64,000 bases of DNA from an uncultured Eubacteriales bacterium. GTDB lineage: Bacteria > Bacillota > Clostridia > Oscillospirales > Acutalibacteraceae. The translations under genes were made by a program, and so were the position numbers. Position 1 is the stretch's first letter; each line of letters starts with the position of its first letter. Shown here piece by piece: positions 42,817 through 51,796 of this stretch. The stretch is from NCBI GenBank assembly GCA_934489735.1, contig CAKSSR010000010.1:1-64000 (forward strand). The letters are read 5' to 3'. Under the pieces are notes generated by a model that had not been told where the DNA came from, did no database searches, and saw only the letters and a program-made list of their open reading frames with translations.

Positions 42817-43005
42817 ATGTTTAAAAGCGAAAAGGCCTATATGTCTAGAAATATAGTAGGGACAGAAGAGGATAAGGGAATAATAATAGTGGAAAGGCCA
42901 AAGGAATATTGGGATGATTGTTATCCAACTGGTATATATGAACAATATGATTACAAACGTCATGATTTAGGTAAAAAAATAGAAAGACAGTTAAAGGGGA
43001 TTTAA
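42817..43005 (+). CDS. Small VERP-motif protein
   Basis: 62 residues without signal peptide. KGIIIVERPKEYWDDCYPTG matches the C-terminal part of the exported protein at 48734 (MGIVIVERPDNFRNGTGFPS). GGGGGC site before ATG. It may be a remnant of, or a free-standing form of, that domain. Function unknown. Confidence 0.55.
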   Translation: MFKSEKAYMSRNIVGTEEDKGIIIVERPKEYWDDCYPTGIYEQYDYKRHDLGKKIERQLKGI

Positions 43006-43008
43006 CTT

Positions 43009-44214
43009 ATGAAGAAATTAGTTTCGATTATTATGACAATAACCACAGCCTTGTGCACAGCAAATTTAAATATTTTTGCGATGCAAAGCAATGAATTGGA
43101 AAGAGAGGACTATAGAAAAATACGTTCGTATTTTAACGAGAAATCAGAGAGTGAGCCGGATGAGCATAAAGCAATAAATTTTAAACTGAGGGAATCGTAT
43201 AGCTCTGGCTCTGACTACAGAGAGGTAAGTGTATGTAATATACAGCATTTGATCGGAATGGCAGATGGTGATGATTTTTTGCAGGCGGTTTTGAGTTTGT
43301 ATGTTAGTACTGAGATTGATGTCCGTGAGGCTTGTTCGGAAAGTGATTTAGATGAAAAATTGGAGTCTGTAATAAGTAGGGCTATATCTAAAGTAAGTAA
43401 AAGGATAGATAGCAGTAAAGATGAGAAAGAAAAAATACATATTTTATCAAGAAAATTAGGTTTGAGTTATGATGATGCACTGTGCAGTTATCTTATGTTT
43501 GTATCAGAGAGAGTTATTTTAAGTGATTATGACTATATGAAAGAATTACTTGATAAGAATATGCGTTCGGCACTATTTTATTTGATTGAACCTCTACTAG
43601 GAGAGAAGAATGCGGCAATTATAAGTCTAGGAATAAGAGGCTCTTTTACTGAGAAGAGATTGTCAAGATTGAAGTACTATGTTGTCGATGATTACTTGCA
43701 AAAGCAATTAGATGATACGAATGTGATATTTAGAATCCAGAGAATACAGAATATATCAAGTGTTATGAAACAAATTAGAATGCAGGTAATAAACGAACCA
43801 AGATCTACAGTGAATAGCAATGTGTTTCTATTGGCCGTTGATGCAAGAAGGAATGCAGATGGAAGTAATTTTGAAGAAAATTGGGGATTGTGGAAGTGGT
43901 GGAATAGCGGATTAAGGGATGATGAAAGCTATTGTAGGTTTAAAAGAATTAATAATTTAAAAGGGGCACCAAAGATTTGCAATTATATTTCAAGAGATGG
44001 AAGAAGTATAGAAGAATTAATAATGGTTTTTAGTGGAACCTTAATTGGAAAAATCACCGAATACAAAATATTGAAAGAGTATATTGATAAACCATATAAA
44101 TTCAAAATTACTTTCAAAGTAACTGCTCCAAGCGCTAAACAAATTGAAGATGGCAAAGAAAAAGCAGAAAGTGATACAGATCGAGAAGTAAAAGATAATG
44201 AAGCAGATGATTAA
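43009..44214 (+). CDS. Exported ~400-residue protein, paralogue 1 (no membrane hairpin)
   Basis: 401 residues with signal peptide (LVSIIMTITTALCTANLNIFA). Shares with the protein at 47485 the blocks DY[RD]KIRSYF, SGSDYREV.V.N.QHL, LGLSYDDAL.SYL.F, VDDYLQKQ, MFRIQR-like FRIQRIQN, and EEN.GLWKWWNSGLRDDE. Where the paralogue has a hydrophobic hairpin this one has a charged segment. Acidic C-terminal tail. Three bases after the stop of the VERP gene and GGGG site, so same operon. No family recognised. Confidence 0.7.
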   Translation: MKKLVSIIMTITTALCTANLNIFAMQSNELEREDYRKIRSYFNEKSESEPDEHKAINFKLRESYSSGSDYREVSVCNIQHLIGMADGDDFLQAVLSLYVSTEIDVREACSESDLDEKLESVISRAISKVSKRIDSSKDEKEKIHILSRKLGLSYDDALCSYLMFVSERVILSDYDYMKELLDKNMRSALFYLIEPLLGEKNAAIISLGIRGSFTEKRLSRLKYYVVDDYLQKQLDDTNVIFRIQRIQNISSVMKQIRMQVINEPRSTVNSNVFLLAVDARRNADGSNFEENWGLWKWWNSGLRDDESYCRFKRINNLKGAPKICNYISRDGRSIEELIMVFSGTLIGKITEYKILKEYIDKPYKFKITFKVTAPSAKQIEDGKEKAESDTDREVKDNEADD

Positions 44215-44348
44215 TGAGAGCAATTAATAACTTAATCAGTGGAATAGATTTCTATGCATTGTAGAGTTTATTCCACTTTAATTATTATGATGTATAAGAA
44301 CCCAGAAAGATTATACAAATTAAATAGTGAAATATAGTAATAATATTG
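44215..44348 (+). terminator. Terminator of the 38493-44214 operon
   Basis: AGTGGAATA (44238-44246) pairs with TATTCCACT (44269-44277), then TTTAATT. The remainder to the next promoter shows nothing. Confidence 0.65.
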
Positions 44349-44377
44349 TTGTAATATTGATTTGGATGATGTATAAT
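44349..44377 (+). promoter_or_regulatory. Promoter of the double cysteine-peptidase gene
   Basis: TTGTAA (44349-44354), 17 bases, TATAAT (44372-44377). The leader is 160 bases long and holds a strong GAGGAGG site followed by a 6-codon open frame (MVRWLV, 44417-44437), 100 bases before the real start. Confidence 0.65.
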
Positions 44378-44537
44378 TTAAAGAGGGAAATGGGAAAAAG
44401 AAGAGAGAGGAGGATTATGGTTAGATGGTTGGTTTGAATTTGGAATATATTTACCTTAGCTATAGATGCATATTGTATTATGACTAAAAGAATCTCGAAC
44501 TTATTTTACAATAATTTATTTAAGGTAGAGGGAATAT

Positions 44538-47204
44538 ATGAAAAAAATAATAATCTTAATTATGCTGATATGCATATTTTTATCAAATGGTTTATGTAAC
44601 ACATGCGCATGTGATGGTAATGCATTAATTGATTACAGTCAGATTGAAATTGATGAGTTGCCTGGAAGGATTGTTAGAGAAATAGAAGAATTTAGAGAAA
44701 AGCGGGCAAAATATTTTGAATTAGATGATGGGCAAATCATGAGGATTGATTATCCAATAGACATACATGAACAAAATGGACAGGGAGTCTTAGAAGAAAG
44801 TAAGAATTTTATAGAATTTAATAATAAAGATATTAAAATTTTTCGCGGCGAGTACGAAATTTTAATAAATCATAAGGATTTAGGAAAGAGTCAGCTCATA
44901 GAGATTGATAAAGGGCATAAAATTTACAAGAACATGTATAGGAATGTGGACTTAGAATGTAAAATTCTGAGCAACAAATTTGAAGAAAACTTGATTTTGA
45001 GATCAAAAGATGTACAAAATGAATTTATTTTTGATTATTCTTTAAAAGGATTGAGAGCGAATAAGATTGATGATAAGACTATAGAACTTTTGGATAAAGA
45101 TTTAAGGTGCATATATAAAATTTCTGCGCCGAAGATGTTTGACTCAAATGGCGAGACAAGTGATAAGATATTTTTAGATATTTTAGAGAATAGAGAAGAT
45201 AAATTGAAGATAAAAGTAATTTGTGATAGAGATTGGATAGACGATGAAAAGAGAGTATTTCCAATTTCTATTGATCCTGATTATACGGATGAACTATTTT
45301 GCTTTTCATCTAGTATGGGAGGCCAAGTATTTAGTACGAACTGGAGAAAAAAGGATACAAATAGTTCCATATTTTTAAATCTAACAGGATCTAAATTGAA
45401 AAATTTTGGAGTGGTTAGCGTCTCGATTTTCGGAAGGAATGCTAAGGGAGAGATTAATTGTACTTATAAAGCAGATCACTACCTGCTAGAAGCGGGCAAG
45501 AAGTACGAGATATATAATTCGGCAAGTGAGAATGGCTGCAAAGAGGTTCAAATAAGATTTAAGACTTTGCTGAATCAATATATTTACGGGAAATGGAGTC
45601 CGGATTATAAACCGCAGAGAGATACTTTAAGAATTGGAGGAGCAGGAGGACTAAGCAATACAAAGGACTCAGAATTTCGTTTGGTAATTTCACCAGATAG
45701 AACTTGCTGGACGACAATTCGAACTAAAACTAATGATAGCTCTGTATATTTGAAGTTATTTGATCCAAGTGGACGAGGAGGATCAGTAAAATGTAGCGTC
45801 TGGGGACTAGGTGGTTTAAAAAGAAGTGAAAATTGCACTTATGATCAAGAATCTTATACATTACAATTTGGACAAAAGTATGAACTTTTGAATTCGGTAA
45901 AAGAAAGAGAAAATTCTGGAGTCCAATTGAGATTCGAGGGTAACGCTGGTACCGAAATTAAAGGGGAGTGGAGCCCGGATTATGCTAGGGATCCAGAATG
46001 TGTAAGAGTTCCTAGCAGTATAGGTTCAAAAATTAGACCGGCTATAGGAGGAAAGATAATAAAAGTTAGACCAATGACTCAGCATTGTGGATTTCCTTCA
46101 GGTTGTGAAGCTACAAGTGCAGCAATGGTTATTCATTTTTATGGATATAGACCTATAGGACATTACAAAAGACTAATCACAGACTTTATTAAGAAAATGG
46201 ACGTAAAGCCAGCGAAAAACAAAGGAGAAGGACCAGATCCTAATTATGCATTTGCGGGTCATCCGACTCAAAACGGATATGGATGCTTTGCACCATGCAT
46301 AGCTAAGACAATGGAAAGATTTTTCAAAGAAAATGCTAAAATTGGATGCATGGTTGAAATCGTGAAAGGTAAAAGTTTAGAGCAATTGACTAGAGATTAT
46401 ATTTCTAAAGATATCCCAGTATTGATTTGGGCAACGATTAATATGACGCAGAGAAGCGACGGGAATAGCTGGAAAGTAACATATCCAAGGAGTTCGCCAC
46501 TATATAATAAGAAATTTATATGGCCGGCGGGAGAACATTGCATTGTTTTAGTTGGATTTAACGAAAAAGACTTTTTTGTTAATGATCCATACCAAAATGA
46601 AGACAAAGTTATTGGAGCATATGATAGAAAAGCATTGGAAAAGAGTTATAGCTCAATGGGAAGGCAAGCGGTTGTAGTTCATAATTTAACAAAACCAACC
46701 CCGGTTATATACGAAAGTATGAATGCAATTTGGCTACAAGATGAAAATGCAGTCAACGGACAAGGGCATACTGGTTTATTGTTGCAAGCAGGTGATAGAA
46801 AATGGTATCATTTTTACTGGGGAAACAATGGCGAAGGCTTTGCAAACTGTAGCAAGGTTGGAACATTAAGTTTATTAAATGGGACTTACAATAATCACAT
46901 AGATGTAAACAAAACTAAGATTTATAAAGGAACTTATACCGACAGTTTGTATTTTGTTGGCAATTTCTTAGCAGGACTTGAATATGCGAGGTCAATTGTT
47001 GGCAAAAAGGACTATAATTTATTTACTGATAACTGCGTTCAAGTGAGCATAGACGTATTGACAAAGGGAACGTTTGAAAAAGAAGATAATTGTTGCGGAG
47101 CAGAAGACTTAAAGAAAGTGAGAGGCTTGGTTTCTCCAAATATGATCTTCAATACGATTAAAAAATTTAAGGCACGTGAAGCAACGGATATTAAAGCTGT
47201 ATAA
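44538..47204 (+). CDS. Large exported protein with C39-like and permuted papain-like peptidase domains
   Basis: 888 residues. Signal peptide 1-26. Residues 60-250 match the module that precedes many Clostridia surface/RHS proteins (Y.N.YRNVDLECKI ... RVFPISIDP). Two tandem ~105-residue beta repeats (about 252-355 and 370-480) each end GEWSPDY or GKWSPDY. Then a C39_2-type cysteine peptidase: PSGCEATSAAMVIHFYG (Cys about 523), GEHCIVLVGFN (His about 667), VNDPYQ. The last domain has GQGHTGLLLQAG (His about 743) and LFTDNCVQVSIDVL (Cys about 832), the H-then-NC order of circularly permuted NlpC/P60-like enzymes. Targets unknown. Confidence 0.8.
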   Translation: MKKIIILIMLICIFLSNGLCNTCACDGNALIDYSQIEIDELPGRIVREIEEFREKRAKYFELDDGQIMRIDYPIDIHEQNGQGVLEESKNFIEFNNKDIKIFRGEYEILINHKDLGKSQLIEIDKGHKIYKNMYRNVDLECKILSNKFEENLILRSKDVQNEFIFDYSLKGLRANKIDDKTIELLDKDLRCIYKISAPKMFDSNGETSDKIFLDILENREDKLKIKVICDRDWIDDEKRVFPISIDPDYTDELFCFSSSMGGQVFSTNWRKKDTNSSIFLNLTGSKLKNFGVVSVSIFGRNAKGEINCTYKADHYLLEAGKKYEIYNSASENGCKEVQIRFKTLLNQYIYGKWSPDYKPQRDTLRIGGAGGLSNTKDSEFRLVISPDRTCWTTIRTKTNDSSVYLKLFDPSGRGGSVKCSVWGLGGLKRSENCTYDQESYTLQFGQKYELLNSVKERENSGVQLRFEGNAGTEIKGEWSPDYARDPECVRVPSSIGSKIRPAIGGKIIKVRPMTQHCGFPSGCEATSAAMVIHFYGYRPIGHYKRLITDFIKKMDVKPAKNKGEGPDPNYAFAGHPTQNGYGCFAPCIAKTMERFFKENAKIGCMVEIVKGKSLEQLTRDYISKDIPVLIWATINMTQRSDGNSWKVTYPRSSPLYNKKFIWPAGEHCIVLVGFNEKDFFVNDPYQNEDKVIGAYDRKALEKSYSSMGRQAVVVHNLTKPTPVIYESMNAIWLQDENAVNGQGHTGLLLQAGDRKWYHFYWGNNGEGFANCSKVGTLSLLNGTYNNHIDVNKTKIYKGTYTDSLYFVGNFLAGLEYARSIVGKKDYNLFTDNCVQVSIDVLTKGTFEKEDNCCGAEDLKKVRGLVSPNMIFNTIKKFKAREATDIKAV

Positions 47205-47326
47205 AAAATTTGATTAAATTTAAAAGATGACTAAAAGAGTATTGCAGATTAATGACAAATTAGTATAATAACTATAATTAATCATTAATTATTCTTTAAA
47301 ATAAATGGAAATGTAAAGTAGATTTC

Positions 47327-47355
47327 TTGAAATTTAATGGCAAATGGTATATAAT
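47327..47355 (+). promoter_or_regulatory. Promoter of 47485-49411
   Basis: TTGAAA (47327-47332), 17 bases, TATAAT (47350-47355). The 130-base leader has a GAGGAGG site not used by the gene, as in the leader at 44378. Confidence 0.65.
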
Positions 47356-47484
47356 TATAATGTAGTAAGTGAAAATAAGAAAAAGAGGAGGTTGCTACTA
47401 ATATAAAATATTTAAGGAAACAAAGGCTTAATTATAAATTTATTTATAGATTTGAGTGGAATTCTTAAAAAGTAGCATTTAGGC

Positions 47485-48708
47485 ATGAGGAAAGTTATTT
47501 CATTAGTTATGGGAATTATGATGTTGGGCACGAATTTTAATGCCTTAGCAATGGATAGGGATCCAGTTGGTTCAGATGATTATGATAAAATAAGGTCGTA
47601 CTTCAAAAAAGAATATGAAAGTAATCCAGACCCTAATCTGGCAATCGAATTTCAATTAAAAAGACCAACAAGTGCGGGATCTGACTATAGGGAAGTTAAA
47701 GTATATAATATGCAGCATTTGTGTCGCATTAGGAGAGCAGGAACTAACTTCTTACAAACAATGATAGATTTGTTTATTGAGGCTCAAGATCATGTGCATA
47801 AAGCTTGCTTGGAACATGATACATATAAAGGCCCTGAGTTGGCAATGGATAAGGCTATAATGCTGGCAAGTGACAAAATTCGAACAGATGTAAAGGAAAA
47901 AGAGAAAATATCAATGCTCGCAAAGCAAACAGGCTTGAGTTATGATGAAGCTTTATGGAGCTATTTGATATTTATTGGAACTGAAGCAGCCTCGAAGGCA
48001 TACAGCTCAAAATATAGTTGGAAACTTCCAGTGGGATCAGTCGGAGCTGTAGGCGGAATGTGCCTAGGACTGTTTAGCGCAACAAAAGTGTTATTAGGCC
48101 TACAAGGAGCAGCTAACGTTTGTTTAGGAATAGGAGGCATTTTGAGTGGAGTAGCTTTAGTCGGAATTAGTACTTATATCGCTAACGATTATGTACAAAA
48201 GCAAGCAAAAAACGCAGACGTTATGTTTAGAGTCCAGAGGATGCAAAATGTTGCAAGAGCTTTGAAACAATTTGGAGATCAGATTGTAGGGGAACCGGAA
48301 TCGGTACTGGAAAGCAATGTATTTATTACGGCAATAGATTTAAGAAAGAATAAAGACGGTACAGATTTTGAGAGCAATAATAGATTTTGGCGGTGGTGGT
48401 ATAGCGATTTAAGAAATGATAAAGCATGGTGCGCATTTGATTATATAACTAATTTGGCTTGTGCACCGAGGGCTAAGGAGTATACAACGCCGGACGGAAG
48501 AAGTTTAAGTACTATCGTGAATGTATTTAGTAGACTATTAAATGCAGAAAGAATTGATTATGGTAAGTTAAGAGAGTATTTAGAAAATCCTATCAGATTT
48601 GAACGTTCACTTGGCGCAGTTGTTCCTTCTGTTGATACAAAGAAGGAAGAAAGCACGTCAGATGATCAAAGTTTAAGAGTAGAAAGCGTAGAAGCTGAAA
48701 AAGATTAA
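47485..48708 (+). CDS. Exported ~400-residue protein, paralogue 2 (with hydrophobic hairpin)
   Basis: 407 residues with signal peptide (ISLVMGIMMLGTNFNALA). Paralogue of 43009-44214 (see shared blocks there). Residues about 175-235 form two Gly/Ala-rich hydrophobic stretches (VGSVGAVGGMCLGLFSATKV and GIGGILSGVALVGIS) that look like a membrane-inserting hairpin. Acidic C-terminal tail. Ribosome binding site weak (TTTAGG). No family recognised. Confidence 0.7.
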   Translation: MRKVISLVMGIMMLGTNFNALAMDRDPVGSDDYDKIRSYFKKEYESNPDPNLAIEFQLKRPTSAGSDYREVKVYNMQHLCRIRRAGTNFLQTMIDLFIEAQDHVHKACLEHDTYKGPELAMDKAIMLASDKIRTDVKEKEKISMLAKQTGLSYDEALWSYLIFIGTEAASKAYSSKYSWKLPVGSVGAVGGMCLGLFSATKVLLGLQGAANVCLGIGGILSGVALVGISTYIANDYVQKQAKNADVMFRVQRMQNVARALKQFGDQIVGEPESVLESNVFITAIDLRKNKDGTDFESNNRFWRWWYSDLRNDKAWCAFDYITNLACAPRAKEYTTPDGRSLSTIVNVFSRLLNAERIDYGKLREYLENPIRFERSLGAVVPSVDTKKEESTSDDQSLRVESVEAEKD

Positions 48709-48733
48709 AAATATATAAGGAAGTGTCAATCAA

Positions 48734-49411
48734 ATGAAAAAGATTATTTCAATGTTTTTAAGTTTATCATTACTTGCTGGTACTTGTTTGAATGCATTTG
48801 CTGTTGGCGGGAATAAAGATAATGACAGGGGCAGAGATGGACAAGAGATTTTAGAAGATGGAACGAGATTAATATATGTATCTTCTGATAGAGTAGAAGG
48901 AATGAGACAATATTATGAAGATAGAATAAGAGAAAATGGACAGAGACAAATCGGAACAGGCAAAAATTTAGCAATAAAGATAGCAGCGGCTGCAGGTGGG
49001 ACATTGCTAGGATATATTGAATCAGGAATTGATAATCCGTATTTGCGAAATGGTTTATTAATGTCTACATTAGCTGCAACATTGATTGCATTCTTTTACC
49101 CGAACTATGTAAATTATGATGTAGATCAAGTTGAGAATCATAGAATGAAGATGCGTCCTAATAGAACGACAAAGACTTATGATGATAGATATCGTTATTG
49201 CCAACGAGATGGATTAAGAGGCGCTTCAGGTTGTTTAAATCAATGCATAGACAGTTTAGATCCAAGTGAGGATATGGGAATAGTAATTGTTGAGAGACCA
49301 GACAATTTTAGAAATGGGACAGGATTCCCTTCCTGCGTAGTTAAACAACTTAAAGGCGACCCAGATTATCCGAAGATAGTGATAGAGACAGAGTTAAGAG
49401 ATAAAAAATAA
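48734..49411 (+). CDS. Exported protein with membrane hairpin and VERP motif
   Basis: 225 residues. Signal peptide 1-23 (MFLSLSLLAGTCLNAFA). Two hydrophobic stretches near 81-120 (IAAAAGGTLLGYI and LLMSTLAATLIAFFYP). C-terminal DMGIVIVERPDNF...CVVKQLKGDP matches the small protein at 42817. Four cysteines near 160-178. It follows its neighbour by 25 bases; AAGGAAG site. Function unknown. Confidence 0.65.
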   Translation: MKKIISMFLSLSLLAGTCLNAFAVGGNKDNDRGRDGQEILEDGTRLIYVSSDRVEGMRQYYEDRIRENGQRQIGTGKNLAIKIAAAAGGTLLGYIESGIDNPYLRNGLLMSTLAATLIAFFYPNYVNYDVDQVENHRMKMRPNRTTKTYDDRYRYCQRDGLRGASGCLNQCIDSLDPSEDMGIVIVERPDNFRNGTGFPSCVVKQLKGDPDYPKIVIETELRDKK

Positions 49412-49430
49412 GGAATAAGCAGCAGTAATT

Positions 49431-49497
49431 AAATAGCATTTAGTTTGATAGTAAAAATCTTAATTGATCTTTACGAATAGTTAACTAAATGCTATTT
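49431..49497. terminator. Bidirectional terminator with 15-bp stem
   Basis: AAATAGCATTTAGTT (49431-49445) pairs perfectly with AACTAAATGCTATTT (49483-49497) across a 37-base loop, between convergent genes. Confidence 0.75.
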
Positions 49498-49506
49498 CTT
49501 TATATA

Positions 49507-50859
49507 TTATTCGTTCGCTATTTTAACTATAGTATCCCAAGTTAAAGGTCCAACTACACCTGACACTGTTAAATTGTTATTTTTTTGTATCCTTCTCACT
49601 GCATTTTCTGTAGCTCGGTCGTATGTTCCAGTTACTTTCACATCTGGGAAAGAATTATCCTTCTTATAGATTCTAGATAGTAATTTTTGCAAAGACGATA
49701 CATCATCTCCAGTTATTTGATAGCTTAAAATTCTTCCTGGGTAAAGGTCATCGCTTGACAAATTGCTGTCATCAGGTAAAGAATTTATAATATCGTCATA
49801 TACATCTCTAATTTTGTTCCAAGTTTTTCTATCGATTATTCCATCAGGTTCGAGTCCGTATTCATTTTGAAAAGCTATAACAGTTTTGACCATATCCTCA
49901 TCAAAGTTTCCATTTTGCTCTAATACCGGTATATCTTCATCTAGATATGATATTATAGAAAGAAAGTATTGAACCATCTTAATTTCTGGTCCGGAGTTAC
50001 CGACTTCAAGTTGTCGAGGGAATTTCTTACTTACTTCTTCATAATTTAATCCCTCTGATACAAGTTCTGATAGTCTTTTTACTGAATTATATATTAGTTT
50101 TATTTTATACCACGTCGATTTACCTATTATTCCGTCAGACTCTAAGTTAAAAATATCTTGGAAGCTTCTAACTGCGGTATCCGTCTCTATATCAAAGAAT
50201 TCGTTGACTTTAGTTATCTTAGGAATAGCTGGATAGTTGTCGCTGATTCTATTTAATTCCCTTTTAATTATTCTCACATCATCTGATGAATCTCCTAATA
50301 TTAAAGCCCTACCTGGGTATGACTCTATGTTGGGCATTACCGGTGCGGTTCTGATATTTATATCATCTCCATAATAATACTTCAAGATGTTATAAGGGGT
50401 GTAGCCTTCTAATGCCAGATCGTAGCTCCCCCATTGAGACAAACCATTACATTGAGTCTTTATTCCATCGCAGTACCTTGTTGCCAGTGGTTCGATGTTA
50501 TTTCCCCTCACTATATAGTTATTAAATATTTCGTCTACTATTCTTGATATGTTTTCGAAGAAGTCTCTTCCTTCTACAAAAGTTTGATCATAGCTTGGTA
50601 GACTAGTTATATCAAAGTTATATCCTTTACTTTTATAATACTCAGTATAAATTCTATTTAATGCAAAAGAAACTTGAGCTAATACATTTGCTCTAATAGC
50701 AGACTCAGGCCATGATGGATATATTTCGCTCGATGCTACATTCTTTATATAATCTATAAATGGGACTGTAACATTATTAACATAAACATCATCTGGTTCA
50801 CCTAAATGTACTACAATATGTTCTGGGACAATTGGATAGTAAATATTTTCATCAATCAT
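49507..50859 (-). CDS. Peptidoglycan-binding protein with SpoIID-like N-terminal part
   Basis: 450 residues, no signal peptide. Residues 1-175 contain RANVLAQVSFALNRIYTEYY and CDGIKTQCNGLSQWGSYDLA, matching the N-terminal part of Clostridia spore/cortex-associated peptidoglycan-binding proteins. Three PG_binding_1 repeats follow (about 185-260, 285-360, 375-448), each with AV..FQ or similar and DGI[IV]...TW. Such proteins sit on spore peptidoglycan. Paired with the next gene, as often seen in Clostridia. AGGAG site before ATG. Confidence 0.8.
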   Translation of the reverse strand: MIDENIYYPIVPEHIVVHLGEPDDVYVNNVTVPFIDYIKNVASSEIYPSWPESAIRANVLAQVSFALNRIYTEYYKSKGYNFDITSLPSYDQTFVEGRDFFENISRIVDEIFNNYIVRGNNIEPLATRYCDGIKTQCNGLSQWGSYDLALEGYTPYNILKYYYGDDINIRTAPVMPNIESYPGRALILGDSSDDVRIIKRELNRISDNYPAIPKITKVNEFFDIETDTAVRSFQDIFNLESDGIIGKSTWYKIKLIYNSVKRLSELVSEGLNYEEVSKKFPRQLEVGNSGPEIKMVQYFLSIISYLDEDIPVLEQNGNFDEDMVKTVIAFQNEYGLEPDGIIDRKTWNKIRDVYDDIINSLPDDSNLSSDDLYPGRILSYQITGDDVSSLQKLLSRIYKKDNSFPDVKVTGTYDRATENAVRRIQKNNNLTVSGVVGPLTWDTIVKIANE

Positions 50860-50870
50860 TATAATTTCTC

Positions 50871-51431
50871 CTAATTTGGGATCATTGTTACAAGCAGTAT
50901 AGATTTTTGTCCTTCCAACATGTTGGCCGTTGAGTTGGTTACAGAACGAAAATCTGGATGAGTTACTGTTACATTGTAAGTTATATAAGGTGACTCTTCA
51001 GGCAATGTCGTGTCCTGATGTGCATATAGTACTATATTGTCTACTATTCCGTCGATATCTGTTTTGAGATCGTAAAAAATTGTTATTTTGTTATTATTAT
51101 TTTTTTTACTAATTACTACCCTTGCATCTTTTATAGGAAAGGCTCCGTTAGCTGCTGTCACATGAACCTTTAATATTCCTGTCTTAAGATTGTTTTTCGA
51201 TGAATTTTTGATTTTTTCTTGATAAATTACTTCCTCTATCTGATTGTTGTCTTCTATGCTTTCATTGTCTTCTCCTTCTTCTGGTGCTGGATCTTCTTCA
51301 TTTTCTTGATCATTTACTTGTTCCGGCTCTGGTTTTTTAATATTTTCTTGTATGTTTGGATTTAGCTTAGATAATTTTATCATTTTCTCTTTATACATCT
51401 TTATCATATCACTTAAATTGTTATCACTCAT
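50871..51431 (-). CDS. Acidic-linker protein with carboxypeptidase-regulatory-like domain
   Basis: 186 residues: short helix, then a strongly acidic Glu/Asp/Pro-rich linker (about 33-70), then a beta-sandwich domain (about 88-186): GILKVHVTAANGAFPIKDAR, TDIDGIVDNIVLYA, ITYNVTVTHPDFRSV. This looks like a CarboxypepD_reg/Cna-B-like fold. It heads a pair with the peptidoglycan-binding gene 11 bases downstream and probably serves the same structure. Confidence 0.65.
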   Translation of the reverse strand: MSDNNLSDMIKMYKEKMIKLSKLNPNIQENIKKPEPEQVNDQENEEDPAPEEGEDNESIEDNNQIEEVIYQEKIKNSSKNNLKTGILKVHVTAANGAFPIKDARVVISKKNNNNKITIFYDLKTDIDGIVDNIVLYAHQDTTLPEESPYITYNVTVTHPDFRSVTNSTANMLEGQKSILLVTMIPN

Positions 51432-51796
51432 AATTCACACTCCATTAAAAAAAATCATATCTTAAATATAATATAAGGATTGATATTCAAATGTGAAAGT
51501 TAGAAGCAGGATTGTAATTTTACAACCCCGCTTAATTGATTCTATTAAATTTTACTACTTGAAGGCTATTTTTAAATGGTATTTGATTTATTATTTCACA
51601 ATTTCTTTAAAATTTTTAATGTATGGCAATATTGTTATAGCGCTATTGCACTCTTTTTCTTTTTTTATCAAGCCTATTCTATGCAAAAATACAATTGCTG
51701 TTTGAAAAATCTTAATATAAAAAATAAGATTTAAATGTCGGATGAAATATGATATAATAAGCGTTGACATTTTTAATAAATGGGGTGAAAAATGAA
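51432..51796. promoter_or_regulatory. Intergenic region between divergent genes, with coaX promoter
   Basis: TATAAT at about 51751-51756, with a poor -35 (TTTAAA) 17 bases upstream, precedes coaX. An unsupported 70-codon frame at 51493 lacks a binding site. Otherwise nothing is seen. Confidence 0.4.

Noticed and set aside
51493..51705. 70-codon frame upstream of coaX
   Set aside because: No binding site, hydrophobic low-complexity composition expected from AT-rich DNA.
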